From: an uncultured Clostridia bacterium
Lineage (GTDB): Bacteria; Bacillota_A; Clostridia; Christensenellales; Borkfalkiaceae
Direction of reading: 5' to 3'
DNA length: 11,693 bases
Assembly (NCBI GenBank): GCA_934292955.1
Contig: CAKQXZ010000063.1
Coordinates: 1 to 11,693 of the forward strand
Numbering within the stretch: the stretch's first letter is position 1; each line of letters begins with the position of its first letter. A program made the translations under genes and the position numbers. Under the pieces are notes generated by a model. That model was not told the DNA's origin. It saw only the letters and a program-made list of their open reading frames with translations, and did not search any database. Shown here one piece after another: positions 1-6,077 of this stretch.

Positions 1-1236
1 TATTACGGGCAAACCGCCGAATAGGCGCGAACTTTCGGACGCAACGCCGAGCATATGACTCGACATAGACTGCGAAAGCGAACTTATATCGTAAGTATGG
101 CGGTTTTCGTAGCCGTCGACTATATTGTGTATCATACGGATATCGCCGCCGCCGTGACCGAAGTTATTATCGGATTCTTTGTTGATGTCGATCTGCTTAC
201 TGCTCTTTCCGAACAATGTGCAGTGGATTATATTATCGGACATCTGCCCGTAAATTTCGCCTTTTTCGCAATGCAGATAGATATCCCTGCCGCCTTTTTC
301 ACTGAATGCCGTCATGGTAAGCTGCGCTGTCGAGCCGTTTTCGTAAAGCACGTTTACAACCTGATGATCGACGGCATCGTTATCATTTTTGAAAACGCAT
401 TTGCAGTAAGGCGAAGCCTTTAACGCAGCGGTAAGATTTTCGTGCGTGGGTTCTTTGCCAAAAAGTATTACGTCTACAGGCCATGCGCTGTTGCCTTTTT
501 TAAGTTGCAGATCCCAATAAATAAATTCACAGTTGTAAAGGCAATCCTTTGCCGCGGGACAATCGTAACAGTTATCACCGCTGTTTTCGGGCGCGTTCTT
601 TCTCGTAAAATAATCGAGCGACCCCATAGAACTTACAGACGACGGATCACAACCCATAAACCAATTGAGAAGATCGAGATCGTGACAGCATTTTGCAATA
701 ATCATGGGCGAAGTCTTCTTTGTGTTGTGCCAGTTGCCGCGAACATAAGAGTGCGCCTGATGCCACCAGCCGACGTTCTCGGTAAGAGTAATCGTCTGAA
801 TTTTGCCGTAAGCACCAGATTCGATTTCGTGCTTTATAGCGGCAAAGAAAGGCGCGTAGCGCAGAACGTGGCAAACGGTCACCTTGCGGTTAAGCTCGGT
901 TGCCGTGCGATATATTCTTTCGCAATCCGCTTCGCTGCAAGCAATCGGCTTTTCGAGCAGAAGATCGTATCCGCATTTCAAAGCGGCTTCTGCATGATCG
1001 GCGTGCTGTTCGTCAAGAGTGGAAATCACGCAAAGATCGGCAAGCTTTCCCGCGGCGAAAAATTCTTTATCGTCTGTAAAATAGCGGACGTTTTCGCCAT
1101 TATGACGAGTTTTGCAAAGGTCGAGTCTGCTTTGACGTTTATCGCAGACCGCGGCAAGTTGTGTGTTTTCGATCTGCTTAAAAAGACCGTCGTAAAAATC
1201 CCCGCGGGAACCGAAACCTAAAATAGCGTATTTCAT
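1..1236 (-). CDS. Gfo/Idh/MocA-family NAD(P)-dependent oxidoreductase, 3' end cut by window edge
   Basis: An open frame of 412 codons runs from an ATG at 1236 to the left edge without a stop, so only the extreme C-terminus is missing. The N-terminus is a Rossmann fold: MKYAILGFGSRG (residues 1-12, GxGxxG) with an acidic residue after the second strand (VCD, 30-32). The family EKP motif is at 95-97 with catalytic Lys96. A CHDLD motif at 184-188 carries the conserved active-site His185/Asp186 region, and HGGGD at 361-365 is typical of one sugar-oxidoreductase branch. Four cysteines (223, 226, 232, 236; CxxCPx4CxxxC) form a compact cluster seen in part of this branch. The family oxidises or reduces sugars and cyclitols, or performs redox-assisted glycoside cleavage. 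There is no signal peptide, so it is cytoplasmic. It has its own promoter and is separated from the SDR operon by a terminator. The exact substrate cannot be read from sequence. Confidence 0.93.
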   Translation of the reverse strand, partial: MKYAILGFGSRGDFYDGLFKQIENTQLAAVCDKRQSRLDLCKTRHNGENVRYFTDDKEFFAAGKLADLCVISTLDEQHADHAEAALKCGYDLLLEKPIACSEADCERIYRTATELNRKVTVCHVLRYAPFFAAIKHEIESGAYGKIQTITLTENVGWWHQAHSYVRGNWHNTKKTSPMIIAKCCHDLDLLNWFMGCDPSSVSSMGSLDYFTRKNAPENSGDNCYDCPAAKDCLYNCEFIYWDLQLKKGNSAWPVDVILFGKEPTHENLTAALKASPYCKCVFKNDNDAVDHQVVNVLYENGSTAQLTMTAFSEKGGRDIYLHCEKGEIYGQMSDNIIHCTLFGKSSKQIDINKESDNNFGHGGGDIRMIHNIVDGYENRHTYDISSLSQSMSSHMLGVASESSRLFGGLPVI

Positions 1237-1314
1237 TTTTTCACCCTTTTTCGGACGGACAGATATGTTTCCGTTACATACGAACGCTTTTCCGACCGAG
1301 TTTTTTATGAAAAT

Positions 1315-1343
1315 ATAATAATACAAAAAATTGCCGATTGCAA
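1315..1343 (-). promoter_or_regulatory. Predicted sigma-A promoter of the Gfo/Idh gene
   Basis: Read on the minus strand, TTGCAA (1343-1338) and TATTAT (1320-1315) are separated by exactly 17 nt, about 79 nt before the ATG. The -35 sits among three ATTGC words on the plus strand (1330-1334, 1337-1341, 1351-1355), one of which forms an inverted repeat with GCAAT at 1340-1344. These may be a regulator site. The ribosome binding site is a weak AAAGGGTGA a few nt before the start. Confidence 0.5.
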
Positions 1344-1418
1344 TAAAAAAATTGCTGTATTTATATAATTTCTTGCTGTCGAACTTTAAGTTTTTAAGTT
1401 AAAAGAAGCTATTCATGT

Positions 1419-1440
1419 AAAAAGCCGCCCGTAAAGGCGG
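1419..1440 (-). terminator. Rho-independent terminator of the SDR operon
   Basis: On the minus strand CCGCC (1440-1436), loop TTTACG and GGCGG (1429-1425) are followed by C and five T (1423-1419). It lies 335 nt past the SDR stop and just before the Gfo/Idh promoter. It therefore ends the three-gene operon and places the repeats inside that operon's 3' untranslated region. Confidence 0.7.
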
Positions 1441-1520
1441 TTGTGTAGATTACGTCGTGACGAATTATTAAATATGCCGGAGCAACATTGCAGGTCATGC
1501 GGTAACGGATTATCAGAATA

Positions 1521-1580
1521 TGCGGCGCGGAGCGCCTGGATCCTTCGGAAGCCGAGCAAGTGAGCAAGTATCAGGATGAC
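1521..1580. repeat. 60-bp intergenic repeat A, copy 1
   Basis: It is identical to 1702-1761 except one base (G at 1575, A at 1756). It contains a GGCGC-GGA-GCGCC hairpin (1524-1536), a CTTC-G-GAAG mini-palindrome (1543-1551) and a perfect tandem of the 8-mer GAGCAAGT (1554-1569), and ends in GGATGAC. The minus-strand form GTCATTCTGATAC... resembles dispersed intergenic repeats I recall from gut Firmicutes genomes; this resemblance is from memory. Confidence 0.85.
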
Positions 1581-1640
1581 CTTAATATGTGCTTGGCGGA
1601 AATGGAATAGACCGCACGGAAAAATAGGTTTTTTAGTCTG

Positions 1641-1680
1641 CATCCACCGCAAGCGGTCCCCCTTCTCCAAGTGGCGAAGG
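1641..1680. repeat. Double-hairpin intergenic repeat B
   Basis: Two adjacent inverted repeats are visible: ACCGC-AA-GCGGT (1646-1657), and CCTTC...GAAGG (1661-1680), whose stem is extended inward by CC/GG after one mismatch. The minus-strand reading, GCCTTC...GAAGGGGGACCGC, is like a palindromic repeat family I remember between genes of gut Clostridia. It sits between the two copies of repeat A. Confidence 0.6.
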
Positions 1681-1701
1681 CTATGATTGATTGTGTTAAG
1701 G

Positions 1702-1761
1702 TGCGGCGCGGAGCGCCTGGATCCTTCGGAAGCCGAGCAAGTGAGCAAGTATCAGAATGAC
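1702..1761. repeat. 60-bp intergenic repeat A, copy 2
   Basis: This is the second copy, in direct orientation 181 bp from the first, 59/60 identical and ending in GAATGAC. It begins 13 nt past the SDR stop codon on the minus strand, so it is transcribed in that gene's 3' untranslated region. Near identity over 60 bp in non-coding DNA points to recent duplication or to both copies belonging to a dispersed family. Confidence 0.85.
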
Positions 1762-1774
1762 GGGATATTGATTT

Positions 1775-2551
1775 TTAATCGATAATGGGATAAAGTTGAA
1801 TGGAATTGCCGCAATCGACAGTAAGTTCCGCGCCCGTGGTGTTTTTAGCGTGGGCGGCAAAATACCATACCGCGTCGGCTATATCGCTGCCTTCGGCAAT
1901 AGTTCCGAGCGGAGAAAAAGCTGACGGAACGTTTTTGTAAAATTCGGGATTTTTATCCGTTCTGTCGGTGTGAATCATTCCCGGAAGAACTGCGTTTACC
2001 CGTATACCGTATTTGCCGAGATCGAGTGCAAGCGCGCGCATAAGACCTAACTGTCCGCCTTTTGACGCAGAGTAAGACGCTCTTTCGGGAATAGCCCTGT
2101 AAGCCGTGTTAGAGTTTATAAATGTTATACTTCCGCCGTTCTTAGCCATTCTTTTAACCGCATTTTGTATTATGCAGTAATTCCACACAAGATTTGTATT
2201 TATTACCTTTTGAAAATCACCGAGCGGACTTTCAAAAACATTGAAACCGACACCGAGATCGGCGGCGTTAAGAACAAGATCGGAAACCGTTATCCCCGAA
2301 CGATCAAGACTTTCGAACAGCGAAACGACGCCGTTTTCGTCTACCGAACCGTCTTCATTTAAGGCGTTAAGCGTTTTGCCGATAATTTTCACTTCGGGAA
2401 ATTCGGCTTTATAGTTATTTTCGGCGGCTTTTACGCGCTCTGCGTTTCTGCCCGTAAAAACAACGTTTTCGCCTTTGCTTGCAAACTTTTTTACTATCGC
2501 CGCTCCGGTGTTAATGCACGCGCCAGTAACTAAAGCCCATTTTTCGCTCAT
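1775..2551 (-). CDS. Short-chain dehydrogenase/reductase (SDR), classical type
   Basis: The 258-residue length is normal for a classical SDR, a cytoplasmic NAD(P)-dependent oxidoreductase for sugars, sugar acids or other alcohols. The cofactor turn is TGACINTG (residues 9-16), a variant of TGxxxGxG, and Arg35 after strand 2 (FTGR) hints at NADP(H). The usual NNAG is LNAA (94-97). The catalytic set is Asn118 or Asn120, Ser147, Tyr160 and Lys164 (YSASK), followed by RVNAVLPG (184-191). The C-terminus keeps the TGAELTVDCG strand. GGAGAA lies 6 nt before the ATG. It is the last gene of the operon, 11 nt after the dehydratase. In oxidative sugar pathways such enzymes act on the free sugar or on a 2-keto-3-deoxy acid; which applies here is not decidable from sequence. 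Confidence 0.93.
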   Translation of the reverse strand: MSEKWALVTGACINTGAAIVKKFASKGENVVFTGRNAERVKAAENNYKAEFPEVKIIGKTLNALNEDGSVDENGVVSLFESLDRSGITVSDLVLNAADLGVGFNVFESPLGDFQKVINTNLVWNYCIIQNAVKRMAKNGGSITFINSNTAYRAIPERASYSASKGGQLGLMRALALDLGKYGIRVNAVLPGMIHTDRTDKNPEFYKNVPSAFSPLGTIAEGSDIADAVWYFAAHAKNTTGAELTVDCGNSIQLYPIID

Positions 2552-2562
2552 ATTGTTCTCCG

Positions 2563-3723
2563 TTAAAAATAAAATTCGGTCTTAGGCGGGCGGATATCGG
2601 TAAGCGCGCCCGTGTAATGGCGCAGATTATGCTCGACGTAAGGATGTTTAAGACATTCTTCTTCGTTAAGTTCGATGCCAAGCCCCGGCTTATCGCCTAT
2701 TTTTATTCTGCCGTCTTCATAAATAAGATTATCGTTTGTAATGTATTTGCGGTAATCTACATCTGAATACATAATCTCGAGAATGCAGAAATTCGGACAG
2801 CATGCCGCAAGTTGCAGAGTTGCCGCGTTGGCAACAGGTCCCGACGGGTTGTGCGGAGCAAACGGAATATAGTTTGCTTCGGCGATAGCGGCAATCTTTT
2901 TAAGCTCCATTATCCCGCCAGAATGCGAAACGTCGGGCTGAATATAATCGGCTGCGCGCATTGCAAAAAGCGGGTTATAATCGAACCGTGTATAAAGTCT
3001 TTCGCCTGCGGAAATGGCCACGGGCGATTTATCGCGCACTGCCTTTAACGCTTCGATATTGTTCGGCGGAACGGGCTCTTCGAACCACATAGGCTTGAAC
3101 TGTTCGAGTTCTTTTGCAATCTTTATGCCGGTAGGCACGTCGAACCTGCCGTGACCTTCGATAAGGATATCTACGCCGTTACCGACCGCTTCCCTTACCT
3201 TTGCGACGCATTCGAGAGCAGTATCGAGATCTTTGTTCGATATCTGCAAATAACTTTTGCCGAACGGGTCCCATTTCATTGCGGTAACTCCGCGTTTGAC
3301 GGCGGCTTTTGCTTTTTCGGCAAATTCGTCGGGAGTTTTTGCGCCAGAAAACCAGCCGTTGACGTATATGCGGCAATCTTCGTTGACCTTACCGCCAAGC
3401 AGCTGATACACAGGCACGTTGAGCGATTTGCCCAAAATATCCCACAACGCGCATTCGACTGCGGAAAGCGCGCTCATAAGCACTGCGCCGCCGCGCCAGT
3501 AAGCGTCGCGGTATATATCGTGATAATGTTTTTCTATCTGCCGCGGATCTTTGCCGACAAGATAATTTTTAATGTGTTCGACCGCGCCGCAAAGCGCTTT
3601 TTCTTTGTATTCGAGCGTGCCTTCGCCAACGCCGCAAATGCCTTCGTCGGTATATACTTTTACAAAAACCCAGTTGGTTCTGAAACAATCTACAACAAAG
3701 GTTTTTACGTCGGTAACTTTCAT
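2563..3723 (-). CDS. Enolase-superfamily (mandelate racemase/muconate lactonizing) sugar-acid dehydratase, galactonate dehydratase-like
   Basis: 386 residues, close to galactonate/mannonate dehydratases. The N-terminal capping domain covers about 1-115. The barrel has predicted metal ligands Glu189, Glu215 (FEEP) and Glu241 (AGER), and acid/base histidines His191 (EGHGRF) and His291 (APHNPSGP), with Asp264 in QPDVSHSGG. These five sit exactly 6 residues after the residues I recall for E. coli DgoD (183, 209, 235, 185, 285), so the catalytic spacing is the same, except that Glu replaces the first metal Asp. The likely reaction is dehydration of an aldonate to a 2-keto-3-deoxy aldonate with Mg2+. 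AGGAGAT lies 7 nt before the ATG, and the start overlaps the preceding stop as ATGA, implying translational coupling. The acid used (galactonate, fuconate, arabinonate or other) is not known. Confidence 0.9.
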   Translation of the reverse strand: MKVTDVKTFVVDCFRTNWVFVKVYTDEGICGVGEGTLEYKEKALCGAVEHIKNYLVGKDPRQIEKHYHDIYRDAYWRGGAVLMSALSAVECALWDILGKSLNVPVYQLLGGKVNEDCRIYVNGWFSGAKTPDEFAEKAKAAVKRGVTAMKWDPFGKSYLQISNKDLDTALECVAKVREAVGNGVDILIEGHGRFDVPTGIKIAKELEQFKPMWFEEPVPPNNIEALKAVRDKSPVAISAGERLYTRFDYNPLFAMRAADYIQPDVSHSGGIMELKKIAAIAEANYIPFAPHNPSGPVANAATLQLAACCPNFCILEIMYSDVDYRKYITNDNLIYEDGRIKIGDKPGLGIELNEEECLKHPYVEHNLRHYTGALTDIRPPKTEFYF

Positions 3724-4397
3724 ATTTTTATCTCCTTGTATATTTCGGGAATAACTTTATTTTCGCAAGCCAGTTCCTGCCCCGTAAGATCGTCAAACAT
3801 TCCGAAATGGACGGGAACGACGGTTTTTGCGTCTATACGATTTGCAAACCTTTTTGCGTCGACGGCGTTCATATTGTTGCCGTAACCGTTTATCGGCAGA
3901 AAAACGACGTCTAAACAGATTTTCGGCAGACTTGCAAATACGTTTTCGTTGTATAACGTGTCGCCCGTGATATACAGATTTTTTTCTTCTGAAGATACGA
4001 TAATACCTATCGCTTCGGGGTCGGAATGCTCCGCTTTTACGGCGATGAACAATACGCCGTTTATGGTGTAACTTGTACCGTTGCGCATATATACGCAGTT
4101 GTTTTGCGGATACCTTTTTTTAACTAAAACAAACACGGACGGCGGAATGATAAGTGTGCATTTTTCGTTATTATAAAGCAACACGTCAAGCGTTTCTATG
4201 TCATAATGGTCACCATGCATATGGGTTATAACGATTACGTCGGGCTTTATAAGTAAATATTTTGCGTCAATCGGCTGACGGCGTTTGTTTTTCGGCTCCG
4301 TTCTGGCGACCGAATCGGACAGATACGGATCGATATAAATTTTTGAATTCTTACTCTCGATAAACAGTCCGTTCTGTCCTAAATAAGTAATTTTCAT
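3720..4397 (-). CDS. Metallo-beta-lactamase-fold hydrolase, UlaG-like (possible sugar lactonase)
   Basis: 225 residues from the ATG at 4397. The full MBL metal set is visible: HMHGDH (59-64), His124 (AEHSD), Asp146 (ITGDT) and His197 (PVHFG). The layout resembles UlaG (ascorbate-6-phosphate lactonase) and the UPF0173 proteins: an early YLGQNG strand and IDPYLSD (22-28). A GTG at 4406 would add three residues (MFF), but it overlaps the ribosome binding site, so the ATG is preferred. It is the first gene of the operon with the dehydratase (4-nt overlap) and SDR. In that setting hydrolysis of an aldonolactone is the natural inferred role, supplying aldonate to the next enzyme. Fold and metal site are clear; the lactonase function is inference. 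Confidence 0.88.
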   Translation of the reverse strand: MKITYLGQNGLFIESKNSKIYIDPYLSDSVARTEPKNKRRQPIDAKYLLIKPDVIVITHMHGDHYDIETLDVLLYNNEKCTLIIPPSVFVLVKKRYPQNNCVYMRNGTSYTINGVLFIAVKAEHSDPEAIGIIVSSEEKNLYITGDTLYNENVFASLPKICLDVVFLPINGYGNNMNAVDAKRFANRIDAKTVVPVHFGMFDDLTGQELACENKVIPEIYKEIKI

Positions 4398-4403
4398 AAA
4401 AAA

Positions 4404-4409
4404 CACTCC
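4404..4409 (-). promoter_or_regulatory. Ribosome binding site that sets the start of the MBL-fold gene
   Basis: GGAG (4409-4406, minus strand) lies 8 nt before the ATG at 4397. The in-frame GTG at 4406-4404 shares its first base with this site and so cannot be the start that uses it. Confidence 0.7.
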
Positions 4410-4436
4410 GATATAATAAGAAAATATGACGTTTTT

Positions 4437-4462
4437 GATTGATTATTACTACGATTGATGAT
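4437..4462. promoter_or_regulatory. Direct repeat GATTGATNAT, candidate AraC-regulator operator
   Basis: GATTGATTAT (4437-4446) and GATTGATGAT (4453-4462) match at 9 of 10 positions and are spaced 16 bp start to start. The pair covers the -35 and spacer of the araC promoter in the 118-nt divergent region. AraC-family proteins commonly bind direct repeats spaced by about one to two helical turns, so this could serve autoregulation and control of the divergent operon. No strong promoter for the minus-strand operon is visible; TTTTCT-17-TATTAT (4491-4463, minus) is a weak option. Confidence 0.4.
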
Positions 4463-4467
4463 ATAAT
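4439..4467 (+). promoter_or_regulatory. Predicted sigma-A promoter of the araC-type regulator
   Basis: TTGATT (4439-4444) and a perfect TATAAT (4462-4467) are separated by 17 nt, about 48 nt before the regulator's ATG. Confidence 0.6.
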
Positions 4468-4515
4468 AATTTTAGTCGATTATATAGAAAAATTACTTTT
4501 TCGGGGAAATACAAA

Positions 4516-5340
4516 ATGGATTTGGTATCGCGTTTTAACTATATCGGCGCGGGATATTTCGATTCGAGCCAAGCAGAATGGATACACAAGAAGAAGACGA
4601 AGACGCCGCCCAGAATATGCCAGAATTACGAGATAGAACTTTATCTTTCGAAATCGGGCACGACGTTTATAAACGGCGAACAGCACGATCTGGAGCAATA
4701 TTCCATAATCATATGTAAACCGGGCGACGAAAGATGTTCTATTAACCCATTCAAATGCTATTATCTGTATTTATCGGTCGAAGACGGAAAGATAAAAGAA
4801 ATTCTTGACAGTCTGCCCGCACAGATGCAGGCGTTCGGAGCAAAAATCTTTCTTGACAGATTCTTTTCGCTGCTCAAATACCCCGCAAAATCCAACGACA
4901 ACCCGTATGCCGAACTGAGAATACAAAGCCATGTAAACGATATAATTTTTCGTCTTGCCGAAAACCGCGACTATTACGAAAAGCAAAAATTCGTAAACGG
5001 AAACGTTTCGAAAGCGATTACCGAAGCCAAGCGGTTTATCGTTGCGAATTACAATAAAAATATTCGTCTTAAAGACGTTGCGAACCACGTTTTTTTAAGC
5101 CCCAATTATTTTCATAAACTATTTACGCAGGTTACGGGAATTACGCCGCACCAGTATATTATCAACCAGAAAATCAACGCGGCGAAGAAAATGCTGCTTG
5201 AAAGCGACGCGACAATTACCGATATAGTTATAAACTGCGGATTCAGCTCTCAATCGTATTTTAACGCGATTTTCAAGCGCGAAGTACGGATTACGCCGAA
5301 CGACTACAGAAAGAGCATGAACAAGTTTTATAAAACGTAA
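4516..5340 (+). CDS. AraC-family transcriptional regulator
   Basis: 274 residues, a normal full-length AraC/XylS regulator. The N-terminal half (about 1-155) has the strand-rich cupin-like sensing/dimerisation pattern, including a short INGEQHDLE loop (52-60). The C-terminal DNA-binding domain (about 168-268) has two helix-turn-helix motifs, near 184-205 (RLKDVANHVFLSPNYFHKLF) and 233-256, each followed by the family signatures GITPHQYI (208-215) and RITPNDYR (258-265). The ribosome binding site is a modest GGGGA before the ATG. It is the only plus-strand gene, divergent from the MBL-dehydratase-SDR operon and convergent with the deacetylase gene. It most likely senses a sugar or sugar acid and activates the divergent operon, possibly also the importer operon. 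The effector is unknown. Confidence 0.94.
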   Translation: MDLVSRFNYIGAGYFDSSQAEWIHKKKTKTPPRICQNYEIELYLSKSGTTFINGEQHDLEQYSIIICKPGDERCSINPFKCYYLYLSVEDGKIKEILDSLPAQMQAFGAKIFLDRFFSLLKYPAKSNDNPYAELRIQSHVNDIIFRLAENRDYYEKQKFVNGNVSKAITEAKRFIVANYNKNIRLKDVANHVFLSPNYFHKLFTQVTGITPHQYIINQKINAAKKMLLESDATITDIVINCGFSSQSYFNAIFKREVRITPNDYRKSMNKFYKT

Positions 5341-5367
5341 TATATATTTTATATCCTTTATATTCTT

Positions 5368-5402
5368 ATACCCTTCGCCGATTTCAGCAAAGGGTATTTT
5401 TT
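5368..5402 (+). terminator. Rho-independent terminator of araC (between convergent genes)
   Basis: ATACCCTT (5368-5375), a 14-nt loop and AAGGGTAT (5390-5397) are followed by a run of T (5397-5402), starting 27 nt after the araC stop. On the minus strand the stem is followed only by AAGAATAT, so it would terminate the opposing operon less well. Its tail overlaps the stop codon of the deacetylase gene. Confidence 0.7.
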
Positions 5403-6066
5403 ATAAGCCGAATGCGACGCGGTTTGTTACAAACTGCGCGTTTACCGTTTTTAGCCGTTCAAGTATTTTGGTAAGCAAATCCCATTTTTGCATAACGTCA
5501 AATTCGTAGGTATGCCCCCAAATATATAATATCTTTCGTTCGCCGTTGTCTTCAAGCGCGTCGAATTCGTCTATAAGGCGGAAAATTTCGGAGTTTGAAA
5601 AATGACACGTCCCCATGTATTTCATAAGATCTTCGGGAACGGAAAACTTCATACTCGTTCCCGCAGTTCTTGCATATTTTATTCCGAGATCGCGTGCGAT
5701 TTTTATTACTCTGTCATTATACGTTCCGTAAGGATACGCCATTCCTACAACTTCGGTTCCGAATATTTCTTCTATATTTTTTTTGTCATAATACAGTTCG
5801 TTGAAGACGGTTTCGTCGTCGAGTTTTTCAAGAAAAGGATGAGTAAGAGTGTGTACGGCAACTTCATGCCCCGCATACAACTCTTTCAGCCCTTTGATAT
5901 TCATACGGTGAATTTCTACGCCGTTATTTACCCAACAATTTGCGCGCGTTTGTATGCCCGTATTTATATTGAACGTAGCCTTAAAGCCGTATTTATTCAG
6001 TTCGGATACAAACCTTTTGTCTTGCTCTACTCCGTCGTCAAAACTGAAAGTAACGTATTTTGCCAT
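5401..6066 (-). CDS. NodB-homology polysaccharide deacetylase, cytoplasmic
   Basis: 221 residues forming one carbohydrate-esterase-4-type domain. Motif 1 TFSFDDG (6-12) gives catalytic Asp10 and metal Asp11; motif 2 HTLTH (72-76) gives metal His72 and His76; motif 3 is AYPYGTY (110-116); and the late histidine is His185 in WGHTYEF. All essential metal and catalytic residues are present. There is no signal peptide or membrane segment, unlike the secreted cell-wall deacetylases of this family, so it should act in the cytoplasm. It begins 3 nt after the stop of the glycosidase gene, as the last gene of the importer operon. The likely role is removal of N- or O-acetyl groups from the imported sugar before or after glycosidase cleavage. 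The substrate is inference; peptidoglycan as target is unlikely without export. Confidence 0.9.
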   Translation of the reverse strand: MAKYVTFSFDDGVEQDKRFVSELNKYGFKATFNINTGIQTRANCWVNNGVEIHRMNIKGLKELYAGHEVAVHTLTHPFLEKLDDETVFNELYYDKKNIEEIFGTEVVGMAYPYGTYNDRVIKIARDLGIKYARTAGTSMKFSVPEDLMKYMGTCHFSNSEIFRLIDEFDALEDNGERKILYIWGHTYEFDVMQKWDLLTKILERLKTVNAQFVTNRVAFGL

Positions 6067-6069
6067 ATT

Positions 6070-6077
6070 TCACCTTT
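6070..6077 (-). promoter_or_regulatory. Ribosome binding site of the deacetylase gene, built on the upstream stop codon
   Basis: AAAGGTGA (minus strand) contains the TGA stop of the glycosidase gene and lies 3 nt before the deacetylase ATG. Translation of the two genes is therefore probably coupled. Confidence 0.6.

Larger units (their letters stand above)
1237..1774. other. 538-nt gap between the Gfo/Idh and SDR genes: promoter, terminator and repeats
   Basis: No protein gene is convincing here. From right to left it holds a 60-bp repeat (1702-1761), a double-hairpin repeat (about 1641-1680), a second copy of the 60-bp repeat (1521-1580), about 80 nt with nothing recognisable (1441-1520), a minus-strand terminator (1419-1440), an AT-rich stretch with the TTAAGTT direct repeat (about 1385-1402), and the Gfo/Idh promoter (1315-1343) with its leader. 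A 111-codon open frame across the repeats (1413-1748, minus) is made of repeat sequence and is not called. Confidence 0.8.

Noticed and set aside
442..1221. 259-codon open frame on the plus strand, and a smaller one at 55-423
   Set aside because: Both are antisense to the Gfo/Idh gene, whose frame on the minus strand has clear GxGxxG, EKP and HGGGD motifs.
1413..1748. 111-codon open frame on the minus strand in the intergenic gap
   Set aside because: It is built from two copies of the 60-bp repeat and the hairpin repeat, runs through the terminator, and has no ribosome binding site or protein-like composition.
3151..3885. 244-codon open frame on the plus strand
   Set aside because: It is antisense across parts of two well-supported genes (dehydratase and MBL protein), has no ribosome binding site or family motif, and mirrors their codon pattern.
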